DNA from: Sperchopsis tessellata
Lineage: Eukaryota > Arthropoda > Insecta > Coleoptera > Hydrophilidae
DNA length: 27,368 nt
NCBI GenBank assembly: GCA_033557685.1
Contig: JAWQRN010000665.1
Span: forward strand, 1 to 27,368
Reading direction: 5' to 3'
Shown: positions 12,701 through 21,615 of the stretch, in pieces
Position numbering within the stretch: the stretch's first letter is position 1
Layout: each line of letters begins with the position of its first letter
Translations under genes and position numbers: made by a program
The notes under the pieces: generated by a model
The model's input: the letters and a program-made list of their open reading frames with translations, nothing else
What the model was told of the DNA's origin: nothing
Databases searched by the model: none

Positions 12701-14635
12701 AAGGAAGAATCTTCAAAATCACCGAGCCAAAGAAGAAAACCAGAATTTAGATGTATTGCAACTGCATTTTCAAGAATTTGATATCTTCTATCTGTCATAA
12801 AGATAATGGTTTGGTGTTTATTTATATGCAGACGAAAGGAATTTTAATTAAAACATCTTTCCACCTTAATTCAGTACATAGACTTCCACGGCCATAGTAA
12901 ATATCTTCAGGTTTTCTGGGAGATAACTCTGTTGGCTTTTGTTTTAGCCAACATTTCGTCCACTATGCAGGGGATATTATCGAGACATGTAGCTCTTAAA
13001 AGTGCAAATTATAGATTACCATGTAGCTCTGAAAAGTGCTAGTTGTAGGTGCCGATCAGCTCTAAAAAGTACTAATAATAGAGTAAAATATAGCTCTCAT
13101 AAGTGCTAGTGCTTTTTTCTTGACTAGAACTTGTGAGAGCTACATGATTTTCTATTATTAGTGCTTTTTATAGCAGGTCGGCGCCTACACTAGCACTTTG
13201 CAGAGCTACATGGCAATCTATAATCTGTACCTTTAAGAGCTACATATCTTGATAATGTCCCGTGCAAAGGTGGACGAATCTTCGGCAAAAACAAAAGCTA
13301 ACACACGGTTATCTCACGGAAAACCTGAAGATATTTTTCCACCTTATATATTTTGTCAACAGACATCTCTCTAATCATATTTTACAGTGCTGATTGATGA
13401 TTTTGTGACAAGTCATTCAAATAAAGGACATAGTACAGGCCCTTAGATGGTGCCCTAGGAGATTCCAAACTTTAGTACTAATTTGGAAGTTATGTTTTGC
13501 ATGAATTGTGCGGTGTTCTCCTTATTTCAAAATGGCAAACTTTGTCTTACTTTTTTTGACACTCATTGTCAAAGATAAATCACACAGCATCGTATCTGTT
13601 TCAAGGAATTTCAACGCCTCATCTGCAATTGTACTTATTATAAATTAAATTTTCCTGGATCATTAAAATCACCCTTCTTGAATATGGGTGCAAGTTTTGC
13701 TATTGTTAGAACATCAGTAACAAAGCTATCCTTGAAAGAATTATTTACTAAATGTATCGAATTTTCAGGTATGTTGTGCCCAAATAGTTTGATAATTCTA
13801 GAAATCAGCCTCTTGACGGTGACTATTACTCCGATAATAGTGAAAACTTCCATTTTGTTTGTTATAACGCGAAAGAAGGATAAATCTATTTTTTTTACTT
13901 TTCCCAGTGAAATAATCATTCCAGAACACAAAACTTAGGAAGTGGCATTAGTTTAATACAGTAGTTAGTATAGTGAATAAATTTACAGTCTAGTATACAT
14001 CGTAGATATCAAATACATCATAAAACAGTAATCCAATTTTTGTCCTACTTACCATAATTTTTTTAGTTTTAAAATCTATAAAGATTTTGATTTTGACAAT
14101 TATTACTTCCAATGTTCTGTTATCTAAAATAGAAGATGTATCAATTGAGCTTTTGTCTAGTGGATAGCCGCAGTTTCTAATAGAAAAATTTCAGTTCGTA
14201 AAATATCCAGTATCTATAAAATTTATTTCCAAAAAAATGTGAACCACTTTTGTTATTTTGGATCTACAAGAGGTAGAGGACTCATGTAAAAATGTTAATT
14301 ATAATTTTTAGGTGGAATGGGACATGTCCGAAAAAGAGAACAACCCAGAAAACTTTGCACTAAAACTTTGCGCCGAATTGGGACTGGGCGGAGAATTCGT
14401 CACTGCCATCGCATATTCCATTCGCGGTCAACTTTCATGGCACCAAAGAACATATGCCTTTAGCGAAGCACCTTTACCTACGGTAGAAGTGCCTTTCAGG
14501 CCCCCTTCAGAATCTGACCAGTGGGCTCCTTTCCTCGAAACCTTAACAGATGCAGAGATGGAAAAGAAGATTAGAGACCAAGATCGCAACACTCGAAGAA
14601 TACGAAGATTGGCGAATACTACCCCTGGATGGTAG
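6643..14635 (+). CDS. Snr1: Snr1: SNF5/SMARCB1 core subunit of the BAP/PBAP chromatin remodeller
   Basis: Five exons (6643-6723, 7238-7428, 10830-11137, 11629-11840, 14312-14635) join in phase into 371 residues, the family's usual length in flies. The protein is a nuclear core subunit of the Brahma SWI/SNF complex, which slides and evicts nucleosomes. Residues 1 to about 110 form the winged-helix region (YLRLFRGSLYKRYPGM, ASEVEDIIEGNDEK). The SNF5 domain has two repeats, about 169-235 (VLVPIRLDMEIEGQKLRD, LCDDLDLNP) and about 247-312 (KLNIHVGNTSLVDQ, ELGLGGEFV). The C-terminal helix (about 344-371, KKIRDQDRNTRR) is the basic helix known in SMARCB1 to contact the nucleosome acidic patch. All junctions are GT..AG and the frame is intact, so the gene looks functional. 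The start ATG follows directly from family alignment. Confidence 0.97.
6724..7237 (+). other. Snr1: Snr1 intron 1
   Basis: AT-rich intron of 514 nt ending in tgattttag. No further element seen. Confidence 0.85.
7238..7428 (+). CDS. Snr1: Snr1 coding exon 2, winged-helix region
   Basis: Residues 28-90 plus two bases of the Lys codon 91. It carries VGNYLRLFRGSLYKRYPG and ends in GNDEK. The donor is GTAAGT at 7429. It ends in phase 2, which matters for the candidate cassette exon at 8934. Confidence 0.96.
7429..8933 (+). other. Snr1: Snr1 intron 2, left part
   Basis: AT-rich intron sequence. The only ordered signal is a short foldback-family fragment at 8401-8470. It ends in a strong pyrimidine tract and CAG at 8931-8933. 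Confidence 0.6.
8401..8470. repeat. Fragment of the foldback/MITE family
   Basis: It reads TAGAGGCTCTGACATG, then CGACTTTTCGTCCACTATTG. The first part matches the right arm (as reverse complement) of the element at 18695-18812 at about nine bases in ten. The TTTCGTCCACTAT block also occurs in the large palindrome at 12869. It has no partner arm here, so it is a single-ended remnant. Confidence 0.6.
8934..8984 (+). CDS. Snr1: Candidate Snr1 cassette exon, 17 codons, in frame
   Basis: The segment is exactly 51 nt, flanked by a pyrimidine-rich acceptor (tctattcatacag) and a GTGATG donor. It needs entry in phase 2, which is the phase of the exon 2 donor. It leaves two bases that are completed by the first base of exon 3. 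No stop occurs, and inclusion would add LKSRRFVNQSEDGSNPR between the conserved NDEK and YKAV. The insert lies in the linker after the winged-helix region. It is much less AT-rich than the intron around it. Alternative exons near this place are known for mammalian SMARCB1, but I do not recall this one. Being an exon is inference. Confidence 0.6.
8985..10829 (+). other. Snr1: Snr1 intron 2, right part
   Basis: AT-rich sequence with no recognised element. A 63-codon open frame at 9929-10120 lacks any motif and is probably chance. It ends in tcttcctacag before exon 3. Confidence 0.6.
10830..11137 (+). CDS. Snr1: Snr1 coding exon 3, linker and start of SNF5 repeat 1
   Basis: Residues 92-193 with split codons at both ends. 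It contains NMQWVPSLPNSSHLDAVP, the TFPLCFDD block, then VLVPIRLDMEIEGQKLRD. The donor is GTAAGA at 11138. Overlapping open frames on both strands are shadows. Confidence 0.96.
11138..11628 (+). other. Snr1: Snr1 intron 3
   Basis: 491 nt, AT-rich, ending in ttttatttttag. No other content seen. Confidence 0.85.
11629..11840 (+). CDS. Snr1: Snr1 coding exon 4, SNF5 repeats
   Basis: Residues 195-264 after the split Glu codon 194. It carries EVLCDDLDLNPLTFVPAI and KLNIHVGNTSLVDQ. The donor is GTATGT at 11841 in phase 0. The frame stays open a little past the donor, but the conserved residue order resumes only in exon 5. Confidence 0.96.
11841..12378 (+). other. Snr1: Snr1 intron 4, left part
   Basis: AT-rich. 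It includes a short self-complementary run of TTTAAA units near 12205-12232. No coding signal until 12379. Confidence 0.6.
12379..12800 (+). pseudogene. Unrecognised coding relic in two frames inside Snr1 intron 4
   Basis: Two consecutive open stretches have protein-like composition: 12379-12543 (54 codons, containing DVSDLATAGPIRSVQKIV) and 12567-12800 (77 codons, containing VVMYIRQTDCRSFVYRRK and EENQNLDVLQLHFQEF). They are in different frames, about 20 nt apart, and both end in a stop, as expected of a frameshifted gene remnant. The first could alternatively be a terminal exon of an Snr1 isoform, because an AG precedes it at 12377-12378 and its phase fits exon 4. The pyrimidine tract is poor, however. 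I recognise no family. Confidence 0.4.
12869..13335. mobile_element. Foldback element copy A, long palindrome
   Basis: Left arm about 12899-13110 and right arm about 13122-13335 are imperfect reverse complements around an 11-nt loop. The outer parts match at AATATCTTCAGGTTT and AAACCTGAAGATATT. Each arm contains degenerate subrepeats of about 35-45 nt beginning with GTAGCTCT and running to AAAAGTGCTA; I count four in the left arm. There is no coding capacity. An 11-bp direct repeat, TTTCCACCTTA, sits at 12858-12868 and 13336-13346. The left end has 30 nt that the right arm lacks. It resembles foldback or MITE-type DNA elements moved by another element's transposase. Confidence 0.85.
13380..13935 (-). 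mobile_element. Minus-strand LINE reverse-transcriptase relic
   Basis: On the minus strand the residues read LFGHNIPENSIHLVNNSF, then LTIAKLAPIFKKGDFNDP, the typical start of a CR1/Jockey-like reverse transcriptase. Further on, a degenerate block corresponds to GVPQGTILGP, now interrupted by stops near 13440-13480. The middle part containing the first catalytic Asp is reduced. It is a dead fragment in Snr1 intron 4, opposite to the host gene. Confidence 0.7.
13936..14311 (+). other. Snr1: Snr1 intron 4, right end
   Basis: AT-rich with no element seen. It ends in taatttttag directly before exon 5. Confidence 0.7.
14312..14635 (+). CDS. Snr1: Snr1 coding exon 5, end of SNF5 domain and basic C-terminal helix
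   Basis: Residues 265-371 and a TAG at 14633-14635. It reads VEWDMSEKENNPENFALK, then LGGEFVTAIAYSIRGQLS and ends in the conserved LANTTPGW. The basic helix KKIRDQDRNTRRIRRL is intact. Confidence 0.97.
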   Translation: MEWDMSEKENNPENFALKLCAELGLGGEFVTAIAYSIRGQLSWHQRTYAFSEAPLPTVEVPFRPPSESDQWAPFLETLTDAEMEKKIRDQDRNTRRIRRLANTTPGW

Positions 14636-15084
14636 ATTTTGTTGTTACGTTTAGTTAGATCAGCACTGTGTTACCTTTGTATTTATTAATTGCAATGTGA
14701 TATTATGGTATATAGTGTATGGTGCCATGGTATGCATGTCCATTATTATAGTAGTAAACCAAATATTTCCATAGATATTAAAACTTTTGAGGAGACGTTC
14801 ATACAAACAATTCCTAAATTATCTTTTCTTTTAACCGTTTCAATTAGTTTTGCATTCATACTTATATAATTCAGAAAGAAATTAAAGTTAAATTTATGAA
14901 TTACTGAAAGTATATAAAATTCAGCTTAATTCGTATATTTAACATCTTAACTTAATTTACTTCCAAATTTACATGCCTGACTGCAGAGCTAAAAAATCAG
15001 GTATTAATTTAATGTGTTTTTTTTTATACCTCGACTTGGTACTGTTTTTAATGCAGTTTAAAAATAAAACTCTTCTTTTATAAA
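14636..15084 (+). terminator. Snr1: Snr1 3' UTR with poly(A) signal
   Basis: AT-rich sequence after the stop. ATTAAA variants occur near 14778 and 14880, and the first full AATAAA is at 15063-15068. The last 12 bp (15073-15084) are one copy of the target-site duplication of the LINE to the right, so that insertion landed right in the cleavage zone. Confidence 0.6.
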
Positions 15085-16659
15085 AATCATCATCATAATC
15101 ATTCCTCTTCTACCCATAGGATGTACAGGTATCTTTTCATAATTTTTCCTATTTCCCTCTAACAAAGTTTCGCCACTGCAACCGATCCCGAGTTAATTTC
15201 TGTGCATGTGTCCAATCAATGCCTCGCATTCTTAACACCCTTGACACTGCAGTATTCCACTCTTTGGTTGGTCATTCTATTGACCTGGCCTCTTGCGTTT
15301 TTACCTCCTATATTTTCCTTGTGACCATCTCTATGGACATTCGATTTAAGTGACCAAACCACCTGAGTTGTCCCTCCTCAATTCTGTCTTGCACTTTGTC
15401 CACTTTCAGTCTTGCTCTTAAATCTTCATTTCTTATTCTATCTCTTCTTGGCACTCCCTCCACCCTTCTCAAGTATCTCATTTCAGCCTTCTGTCTCTCT
15501 GTTAATACCCACGACTCACTACCGAATATCAGTATAGGGACGTACACGGTTTTAAAAACCGTCAATTTTGTCTCTTTAGAAATCTCCCTTTGATTCAGAA
15601 ACCCCGCACTGAGACCTCTATACAAATTTGCTGTGCTATGAAGCCTGTTATTTACGTCACTCTGTTTTTCCGGTACTGTCTATAATTGATCCTAAATATT
15701 TAAAAGTCTGGACTTGCTCAAGTTGTTGTCCCTTTATTTCCACCTGCATGCATTCAACTGATCTCCCCACCAACTTAACCTTCGTCTTATTTTCATTGAC
15801 AGCCATGTTTCTTCTCTCCAGTTCTCTTATCCATATTCCCACGTTCTTCAACAGTGCCTCCCTGTCTAAGGCCACTCTGAGAAGGGAACCAATCAGACCC
15901 CTCGTTAGCAGTTCTCACATTGCACTGGTTATTGTTATAAATGCTTTTAATAGCCTGCGTTAGATATTTCTCGATTCCAATATGTCTTAATATTCTCCAG
16001 ATATCAGCTATTCTTACTTCTTATCAAATGCCTTCTTCAGGTCCACGAAACACAGGTACGCTTCCCCATTGTGTTTCAGAACTTTTTCCGCAGCCTGGCT
16101 CAGGATGAATATTTGGTCCTGTGTACCTCTCCCTATCCTGAATCTGCTCACCCTCCAAATATGGCTCTAGTTTTTTCCTCAATTTAGTTACCAAAATTTG
16201 CTCGTACATCTTCCCATGCACACTGAGAAGTGATATGTCCCTGTAATTTTCACACTTTCTGATATCTGCTTTCTTGAACAGTAAACACCACCCTCAGAAG
16301 TCTATTTCCCTCCCATAATTTTCACCATCTCAGGGCGTATTTCATCATGACTAACTGCCTTTCCAGAGTTTAATTTTCTTATTGTTGTGAAAAACTTCTC
16401 CGTTATTACATCCCTACCGATATCCAGTTCATCTGTGTGTCCTTTCTCCTCTGTTGATTAATATATACTCTATTTCTGCCTGCAATTCTGAGAAGTATTC
16501 CGTCCATCTCTCCATTATTGGTCTATTTTTGGTTAGCACAGTACCATTCTTGACTAAATTATGTTTGAGGGGCCATTGTTTTCGTTTCCCTATACTTCTC
16601 AGTGTTCTGAAAAACAACTTTCTGTTTTGTAGGCTTTGCTTTTCCATTCTTTCACCAAA
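15085..16659 (-). mobile_element. 5'-truncated RTE/BovB-like LINE with perfect 12-bp target duplication
   Basis: Minus-strand residues in order from the right: FGERMEKQSLQNRKLFF, YEQILVTKLRKKLEPYLE, AFDK (in another frame), NENKTKVKLVG, FKYLGSIID, FGSESWVLTERQKAEMRYL and LRWFGHLNRM. This is the C-terminal two thirds of a non-LTR reverse transcriptase. The 3' tail is short ATG repeats (plus strand ATCATCATCATAATC near 15087), as in RTE-type elements. The 12-bp repeat TTCTTTTATAAA lies at 15073-15084 and 16660-16671, which fixes both ends. The catalytic YADD block is deleted: sequence jumps from GLRQGG to the block that normally follows YADD, near 15855. Frameshifts confirm that it is inactive. 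Confidence 0.85.
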
Positions 16660-16671
16660 TTCTTTTATAAA

Positions 16672-17820
16672 CAATGAAAAGTATAATGAAAACATAGAAA
16701 AAATTCAAAATCACAGCTCTTTTCATCATTAGATCTCTTTATAAATAAAGACGTAATTTGGAATTTAGTTTACGTAGGGCTTATTTGTTGTAAACGTCCC
16801 CTTAGCAGAGGTATTTATATCACTCTAATGCTGCGATGTGTGACACAATCATAGCTTACCAAATCGACTAGTCTTTTCGCCTTTTTACCTATCCAAAGGT
16901 TACACAATGCTGAATTAGTTAGATGTACTAGAAGATGTTATTGTAGTTTTATTCAGTCATTTGTTGATAAAATTGGGACTATGGTATGACATCCAAAATA
17001 CAAGCTTATTTGTGAAGTATATTTTTGTACTTTTATAAAAGATTTAGAAATATATTTTTCTACTTTTATTATGAATACAAAAGATATTCAATGCTATGAA
17101 GCTTTCTATTATTATAAGAGTGAGAAATTACTAGTTAAGTGTGGAAAGTTTTGTAAAAATTGGTACATACAATAGTCTACATAAGAAATTGTGTAATTTA
17201 AAAAAAAAACAAATATCTGATTTCCAGTGATAATATATATTCTGTAATAGAAAAAAGTGTACAATAGTACTATAATCAACATAAATTTCCCATTTAAAAG
17301 TTTTCATCTCTTATAATAACCTATAAGCAACCACTGAATAGTTCATCTGATATATATTTTACGTCCATAAAACGTATTTCTAAGCAAAACTATTTTAAAT
17401 GAACTAAAACTGTAAGAAACAAAGTTTACTCATTGTTAAATAGGACATTTTTTATGTGAAAGTTATTGTTACGAATTCATCTGCACATTCCTTTGGAACA
17501 TAGAAAAACAATTTTTCAGAACCTCTGCTTTTTTTACTCAAAAATAATTTTCTTTTAGATATGACCATATATTTGCCCAAAGATTTTTTTTAAACTACAG
17601 TCATTAATTTCTACTTCGTTCGATGTTTCGATATTAGTTTGTCTTCTTTGAAATGCTCCTGCTTTAAGTGATTATTCACAGTTGGCCTAAGAATGAATAG
17701 TACATGGAAGTAAAATACAATATTATAACAAATTGGACCAGTAACAGTGAATCTAATGTTTTATTTGTTCCATGTAGTTCTTATAGAGGTATAAGATGTC
17801 AACCTTATAGTAAATGAAAA
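16672..17820. other. AT-rich spacer
   Basis: Originally contiguous with the Snr1 3' flank before the LINE inserted. No coding exon or ordered repeat seen. Confidence 0.5.
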
Positions 17821-17905
17821 GTGTCCGGCTTTAAGTCGTGTTGAGGCATTGAAAATTACCAACATTTTGTTCACTATTGCAAGGGATGTTTTCAAATCTG
17901 AGCGG
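17821..17905. repeat. Second single-arm fragment of the foldback/MITE family
   Basis: GTCGTGTTGAGGCATTG and ATTTTGTTCACTATTGCAAG match, with mismatches, the reverse complement of the 18695-18812 element followed by the TCGTCCACTATTG block seen at 8440. No partner arm is present. Confidence 0.5.
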
Positions 17906-18694
17906 TTTTATTTCAGAAGTAGCAATAGACATTCGAAGTTTGTATTTTTATATTAGTTTAATTTTGAAAATATATCTTGCAACAGTAGACAAAAAATCAG
18001 TTTTTTTAGAGCATCAATGTGTGATACATCACTTTTAAACATAATGATTAAAAAAAAAACAATGCATATAAGTGGTCTATTGTCGGCTATGATACTTTGA
18101 GGTGAAATTTAATCACTAAACCTTGTACAGGTTAATTCCAAAAAAAATTAGTAAGAATTATTGCAATTATAATTTTGTATCTACAGTGAGTCCTTCAAAG
18201 TCTTCATACCTTCTGTACTAAAGGGGCGAAACACTAAGAGTATGTAATACATGAGCATGAGCTTTTATTTTGGATATTTTTTGAAAAAGATTGAAATATT
18301 TTAGCAGCTTTTGGCTGCTTTACCTTTTAAGATGACAATCGTAATTTATTATTATTTAAACCTAATTTTATTAACTGTTAGTATTATTTGCCTTTTGATG
18401 TTGTATATTGGTCATTTTGTATAGAGTTCAAAATTAATTAAACACTAATTACATAAATAGATGCTTCATTTAGAAAAATAAGATAATATTTGCAAATTTT
18501 TCATGTCAGGGACAGTATATGAAACAATAAATTATTAATTAATTTAAACTCAATATGTATACGATTTAGGTACCTGTATATTGGTATAAAAAATATTGTC
18601 CTTCTTTTATATTCTATAAAATATAAAAAACCAATTGTAAACACATAACAACAAAACAATATTTAAATAGAAGATTTCCGTAGATATTATCTAT
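17906..18694. other. AT-rich spacer
   Basis: No supported gene. A weak exon-like segment near 18186-18245 was considered and rejected. Confidence 0.45.
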
Positions 18695-18812
18695 ATGAAT
18701 GTTGTTTCCAGGTGAAAACGCTATGGAGGCTTTGATAAATACCTTATAAGTGGACGAAAAGTCGGCACATATCAGAGCCTCCACACGATTTCAACCCGGA
18801 AACAACATTCAT
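18695..18812. mobile_element. Short foldback/MITE with 43-bp inverted arms
   Basis: The arms are 18695-18737 and 18770-18812. They are reverse complements with about six differences, ending in ATGAATGTTGTTTCC and GGAAACAACATTCAT. The 32-nt centre contains TGGACGAAAAGTCGG, which is the reverse complement of the block found in the other family members. Non-coding. Confidence 0.8.
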
Positions 18813-19385
18813 ACATGGTTCTTTCTTGATTTTTTCTAATGTTAAATCTGGCTTAAATGAATAATAATCTTCCGCTATAATTTTTAAAGTCTGCTAGTAC
18901 ATGTCTTTAGATTACTATTAATATATGTTTATAAGATATGCGTTTTGTTTACATATTTGTTTGTTGTTAAAATTAATCGATTAATATTCAAAGTAACGTA
19001 CTATTATTACATGTTTACAATTCATTTTTAAAATATTTGTAACACATTGATGATGGAATAAATTTCAAAATCAATGTATTTAATAGAATTTTTAACCCAA
19101 GACAATAATTTTGTTATAATTTTATGTAGTTCAACATAATATTTCTATTAATTTACGTATATATATATATATTGTGTTTGGATCATGTTTCATATCCATT
19201 GTCTAAAATTTCTATCCTAAATGTAGCATTCTTTAAACAACTATTTATTTGTACAAGTACTTTTGTTTTAATTTTATGATCTAAATATTTACTATTAAAA
19301 ATGACCATTGTTTGTATGTTTTTACTGTTTATATTTTTGGAAAAAATATAATAGCCACCTGATTCTGAACTTTATTAATTTTAAG
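18813..19385. other. AT-rich spacer, with a short (TA)n
   Basis: Contains an AT dinucleotide run near 19158-19172. No coding exon seen until the acceptor at 19384-19385. Confidence 0.45.
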
Positions 19386-19475
19386 GGTGAAAAAGTCACA
19401 CGACATTGGGGCCCACAAGTAGACTTCGACTTCTACCAACAACTGACTACCGATTCGCAAAAACGTAAACCCTAT
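19386..19475 (+). CDS. Orphan exon of an unrecognised gene
   Basis: 90 nt, 30 codons, symmetric phase 0, between acceptor ttaattttaag and donor GTAACA. It encodes GEKVTRHWGPQVDFDFYQQL and then TTDSQKRKPY. The balanced codon use stands out sharply from the surrounding AT-rich DNA and looks like conserved protein. The residues Trp, Pro, Phe and Tyr in this density are unlikely by chance in such DNA. I do not recognise the family. The next supported exon-like piece in the same phase is at 21538. Confidence 0.5.
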
Positions 19476-20085
19476 GTAACAATTTTTTATATGACGTAGA
19501 TTAGATGGCATGCTTTATGACTCTTGTGACTACAATATGTACAAATTACTGTTAATTTTATGATAGATCGGTAAATCTAACAAATGATTTTTCAATAAAT
19601 TATGGGTTATTTGAATTCTTGAGGTTGCAGAAAATTTGTAGAATTTTTTTAATGAGCAGTACTATTTTATAAATTTAAATATTAATGGTTTTTATAAATT
19701 TTTTAATAGATTTTATTACTTTTAGCTTATTTTATCTTGGTCTATAAAAAATAAAATTTGTACCTACTCCGCTCATGCTTAGTCAAATGAAATGTGCATG
19801 AGCTTTGAAATAATTTGCTTTTACTTCAACTTTGCATGTTACTTTAGAAAATTATCAGAAGTCTTCAAGTAGTTAAGAAATATACAATTATTGTAAGCAT
19901 GCATTTCAATTACTAAAAAAAGCTTAATTAGTTGAATATTTAGATTATTGAAAAAAATTTCTAGCTCCAATTTGCCGAATTCTCACTGTTATGTTGTTAA
20001 ATGCTTTGAAAACGGATTTTCAAGTTTAAATAACCACATGCATCTATTTTTTTTACAGTTCGTGGAATATTACTCTTAAACTCAT
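19476..20085. other. AT-rich DNA between orphan exon and foldback copy B
   Basis: No coding or structural signal seen. If the exons at 19386 and 21538 belong together, this is intron. Confidence 0.4.
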
Positions 20086-20615
20086 TTATATATAGAGTGT
20101 TTTTCACGATACACTTATTTAAATTTAAATTTTTTTATAATTTCACCATTCTAAACAAAGGAAATATACACAATTTGAAATTAATTCAGTACATAGACTT
20201 CCACAGCCACAGTAAATATCTTCAGGTTATCCGGGAGATAACCTTGTGTTACCTTTTGCTTTTGCCGACGTTGCGTCCGCCGTTATAGGGGACATTATCA
20301 AGACATAGCTCTTAAAAGTGCTAATTATAAATTGTCATGTCGCTCTGAAAAATGCTAGTTGTAGGTGTATCACTTTTCAGAGCTATATGGCAATCTATAT
20401 TTAGCGCTTTTAAGAGCTACATGCCTTGATAATGTCCTCTGCAACGGCGGACGAAATGTCGGCAAAAACAAAAGCCAACACACGGTTATCTCCCGGAAAA
20501 CCTGAAGATATTTACTGTGGCCGTGGAAGTCTACGTACTGAATTAATTTCAAATTGTGTTTATTTCCTTTGTTTAGAATGGTTGAATAATTTAGAAATAA
20601 AATTGAAAATCGCCC
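20086..20615. mobile_element. Foldback element copy B, long palindrome
   Basis: Arms about 20126-20354 and 20370-20606 are imperfect reverse complements. Shared blocks include CCATTCTAAACAAAGGAAAT, TACATAGACTTCCAC, AATATCTTCAGG and TAGCTCTTAAAAG. It is the same family as 12869-13335, with the right arms especially similar (GGCAAAAACAAAAG, CACACGGTTATCTC). Copy B has longer outer arms, but only two GTAGCTCT subrepeats per arm. A 9-bp direct repeat TAAACTCAT lies at 20077-20085 and 20616-20624, a possible target duplication. The extreme left end pairs poorly, so the exact terminus is uncertain. Confidence 0.85.
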
Positions 20616-21537
20616 TAAACTCATCCAAATAGACTACTTAAAGAAGTTCGTAAATTTCTTGTAAATGATCCCACCTCTGATTTTTCCTGTTGCGTACATA
20701 TAATTTCATTTCACTAAATTGATGTATATGTTAAATATGATGTTTTGAAAACATCGTGGTATAAGAATCAATAGTAAAGAAGCCCTGGTTTAACTATGTG
20801 TGAAGTTAAATTTTCGTAGACTAGAATGGCTGGAGCAATTGAGTTTAAGTAATTCCTTGCCGTGTTCTATTTTAAGGATTGAAAGGTAGAAGCCTTTAAT
20901 CACCAACACAAGTTCTTCTCCTTTTGTTGCTTATTTCTTCAGATCTTAACATGTTTACTTCATTTACAAAATTCGTATATTTTGAGATTGTACGGCGTAT
21001 ATCACTGGTAACGCACTATACTAAATAGCAATCTTTGTGAAAATCAAAAGCAACAGCTTTATAAGTAAAATATTGTAAATTAAATTATTACAAATTGTTT
21101 CATTGTTATTAATGACAATATTTCTATATACTTGTAATATAATTGTTTGGACACTTTTTCGTTAAATATTTTCAAAAGCTCTTGTTATACATAAAATATT
21201 ATCCAGGAATTATTTGTTAGATTTACGTCATTATGGTTACTTCTCCATGTTCACGTAAACATTCTCATCGCCATCATATTACAATAGAACCTAAACGATT
21301 CGTAAACGCATTTTCTTTTATTATCTTTTTTCCATCACATGACATTCTAAAAGTAGTTATTTAATATTTTTCACTCAAGAATTTACACATATTTATAAAA
21401 TTACTTAGTATTCGTTAGCATGTTCAATTTAGATATCTGGAAATGAATTACAGTAAAATGTGCTTTTATTGTGTAATTGCTAATGATTTATTTATAAAAC
21501 AAATACTTTTAAAAAATACTTATCTTATTTGTTGCAG
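20616..21537. other. AT-rich DNA, possibly intron
   Basis: No supported exon or repeat. It ends with a good acceptor (ttatttgttgcag) for the candidate exon at 21538. Confidence 0.4.
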
Positions 21538-21615
21538 ATAACCAATCTTAAGGCATTGTTTTCCATTATTATGGAAAGTTCATCAATGACAGGTCATGTC
21601 ACAGGAACAAATTGA
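21538..21615 (+). CDS. Candidate terminal exon of the unrecognised gene
   Basis: 25 codons plus TGA after a strong pyrimidine tract and TTGCAG. It reads ITNLKALFSIIMESSSMTG, then HVTGTN. Only phase 0 stays open (the other two phases meet stops at once), and that is the phase left by the exon at 19386-19475. The link between the two is inference from phase, strand and distance. Confidence 0.35.
   Translation: MTNLKALFSIIMESSSMTGHVTGTN

Noticed and set aside
18186..18245. Exon-like segment with residues such as FKVFIPSVLKG
   Set aside because: Its exit phase does not fit the exon at 19386 and the donor is weak.
20370..20632. Open frames within foldback copy B on both strands
   Set aside because: They follow from the palindromic non-coding arms and contain no protein motif.
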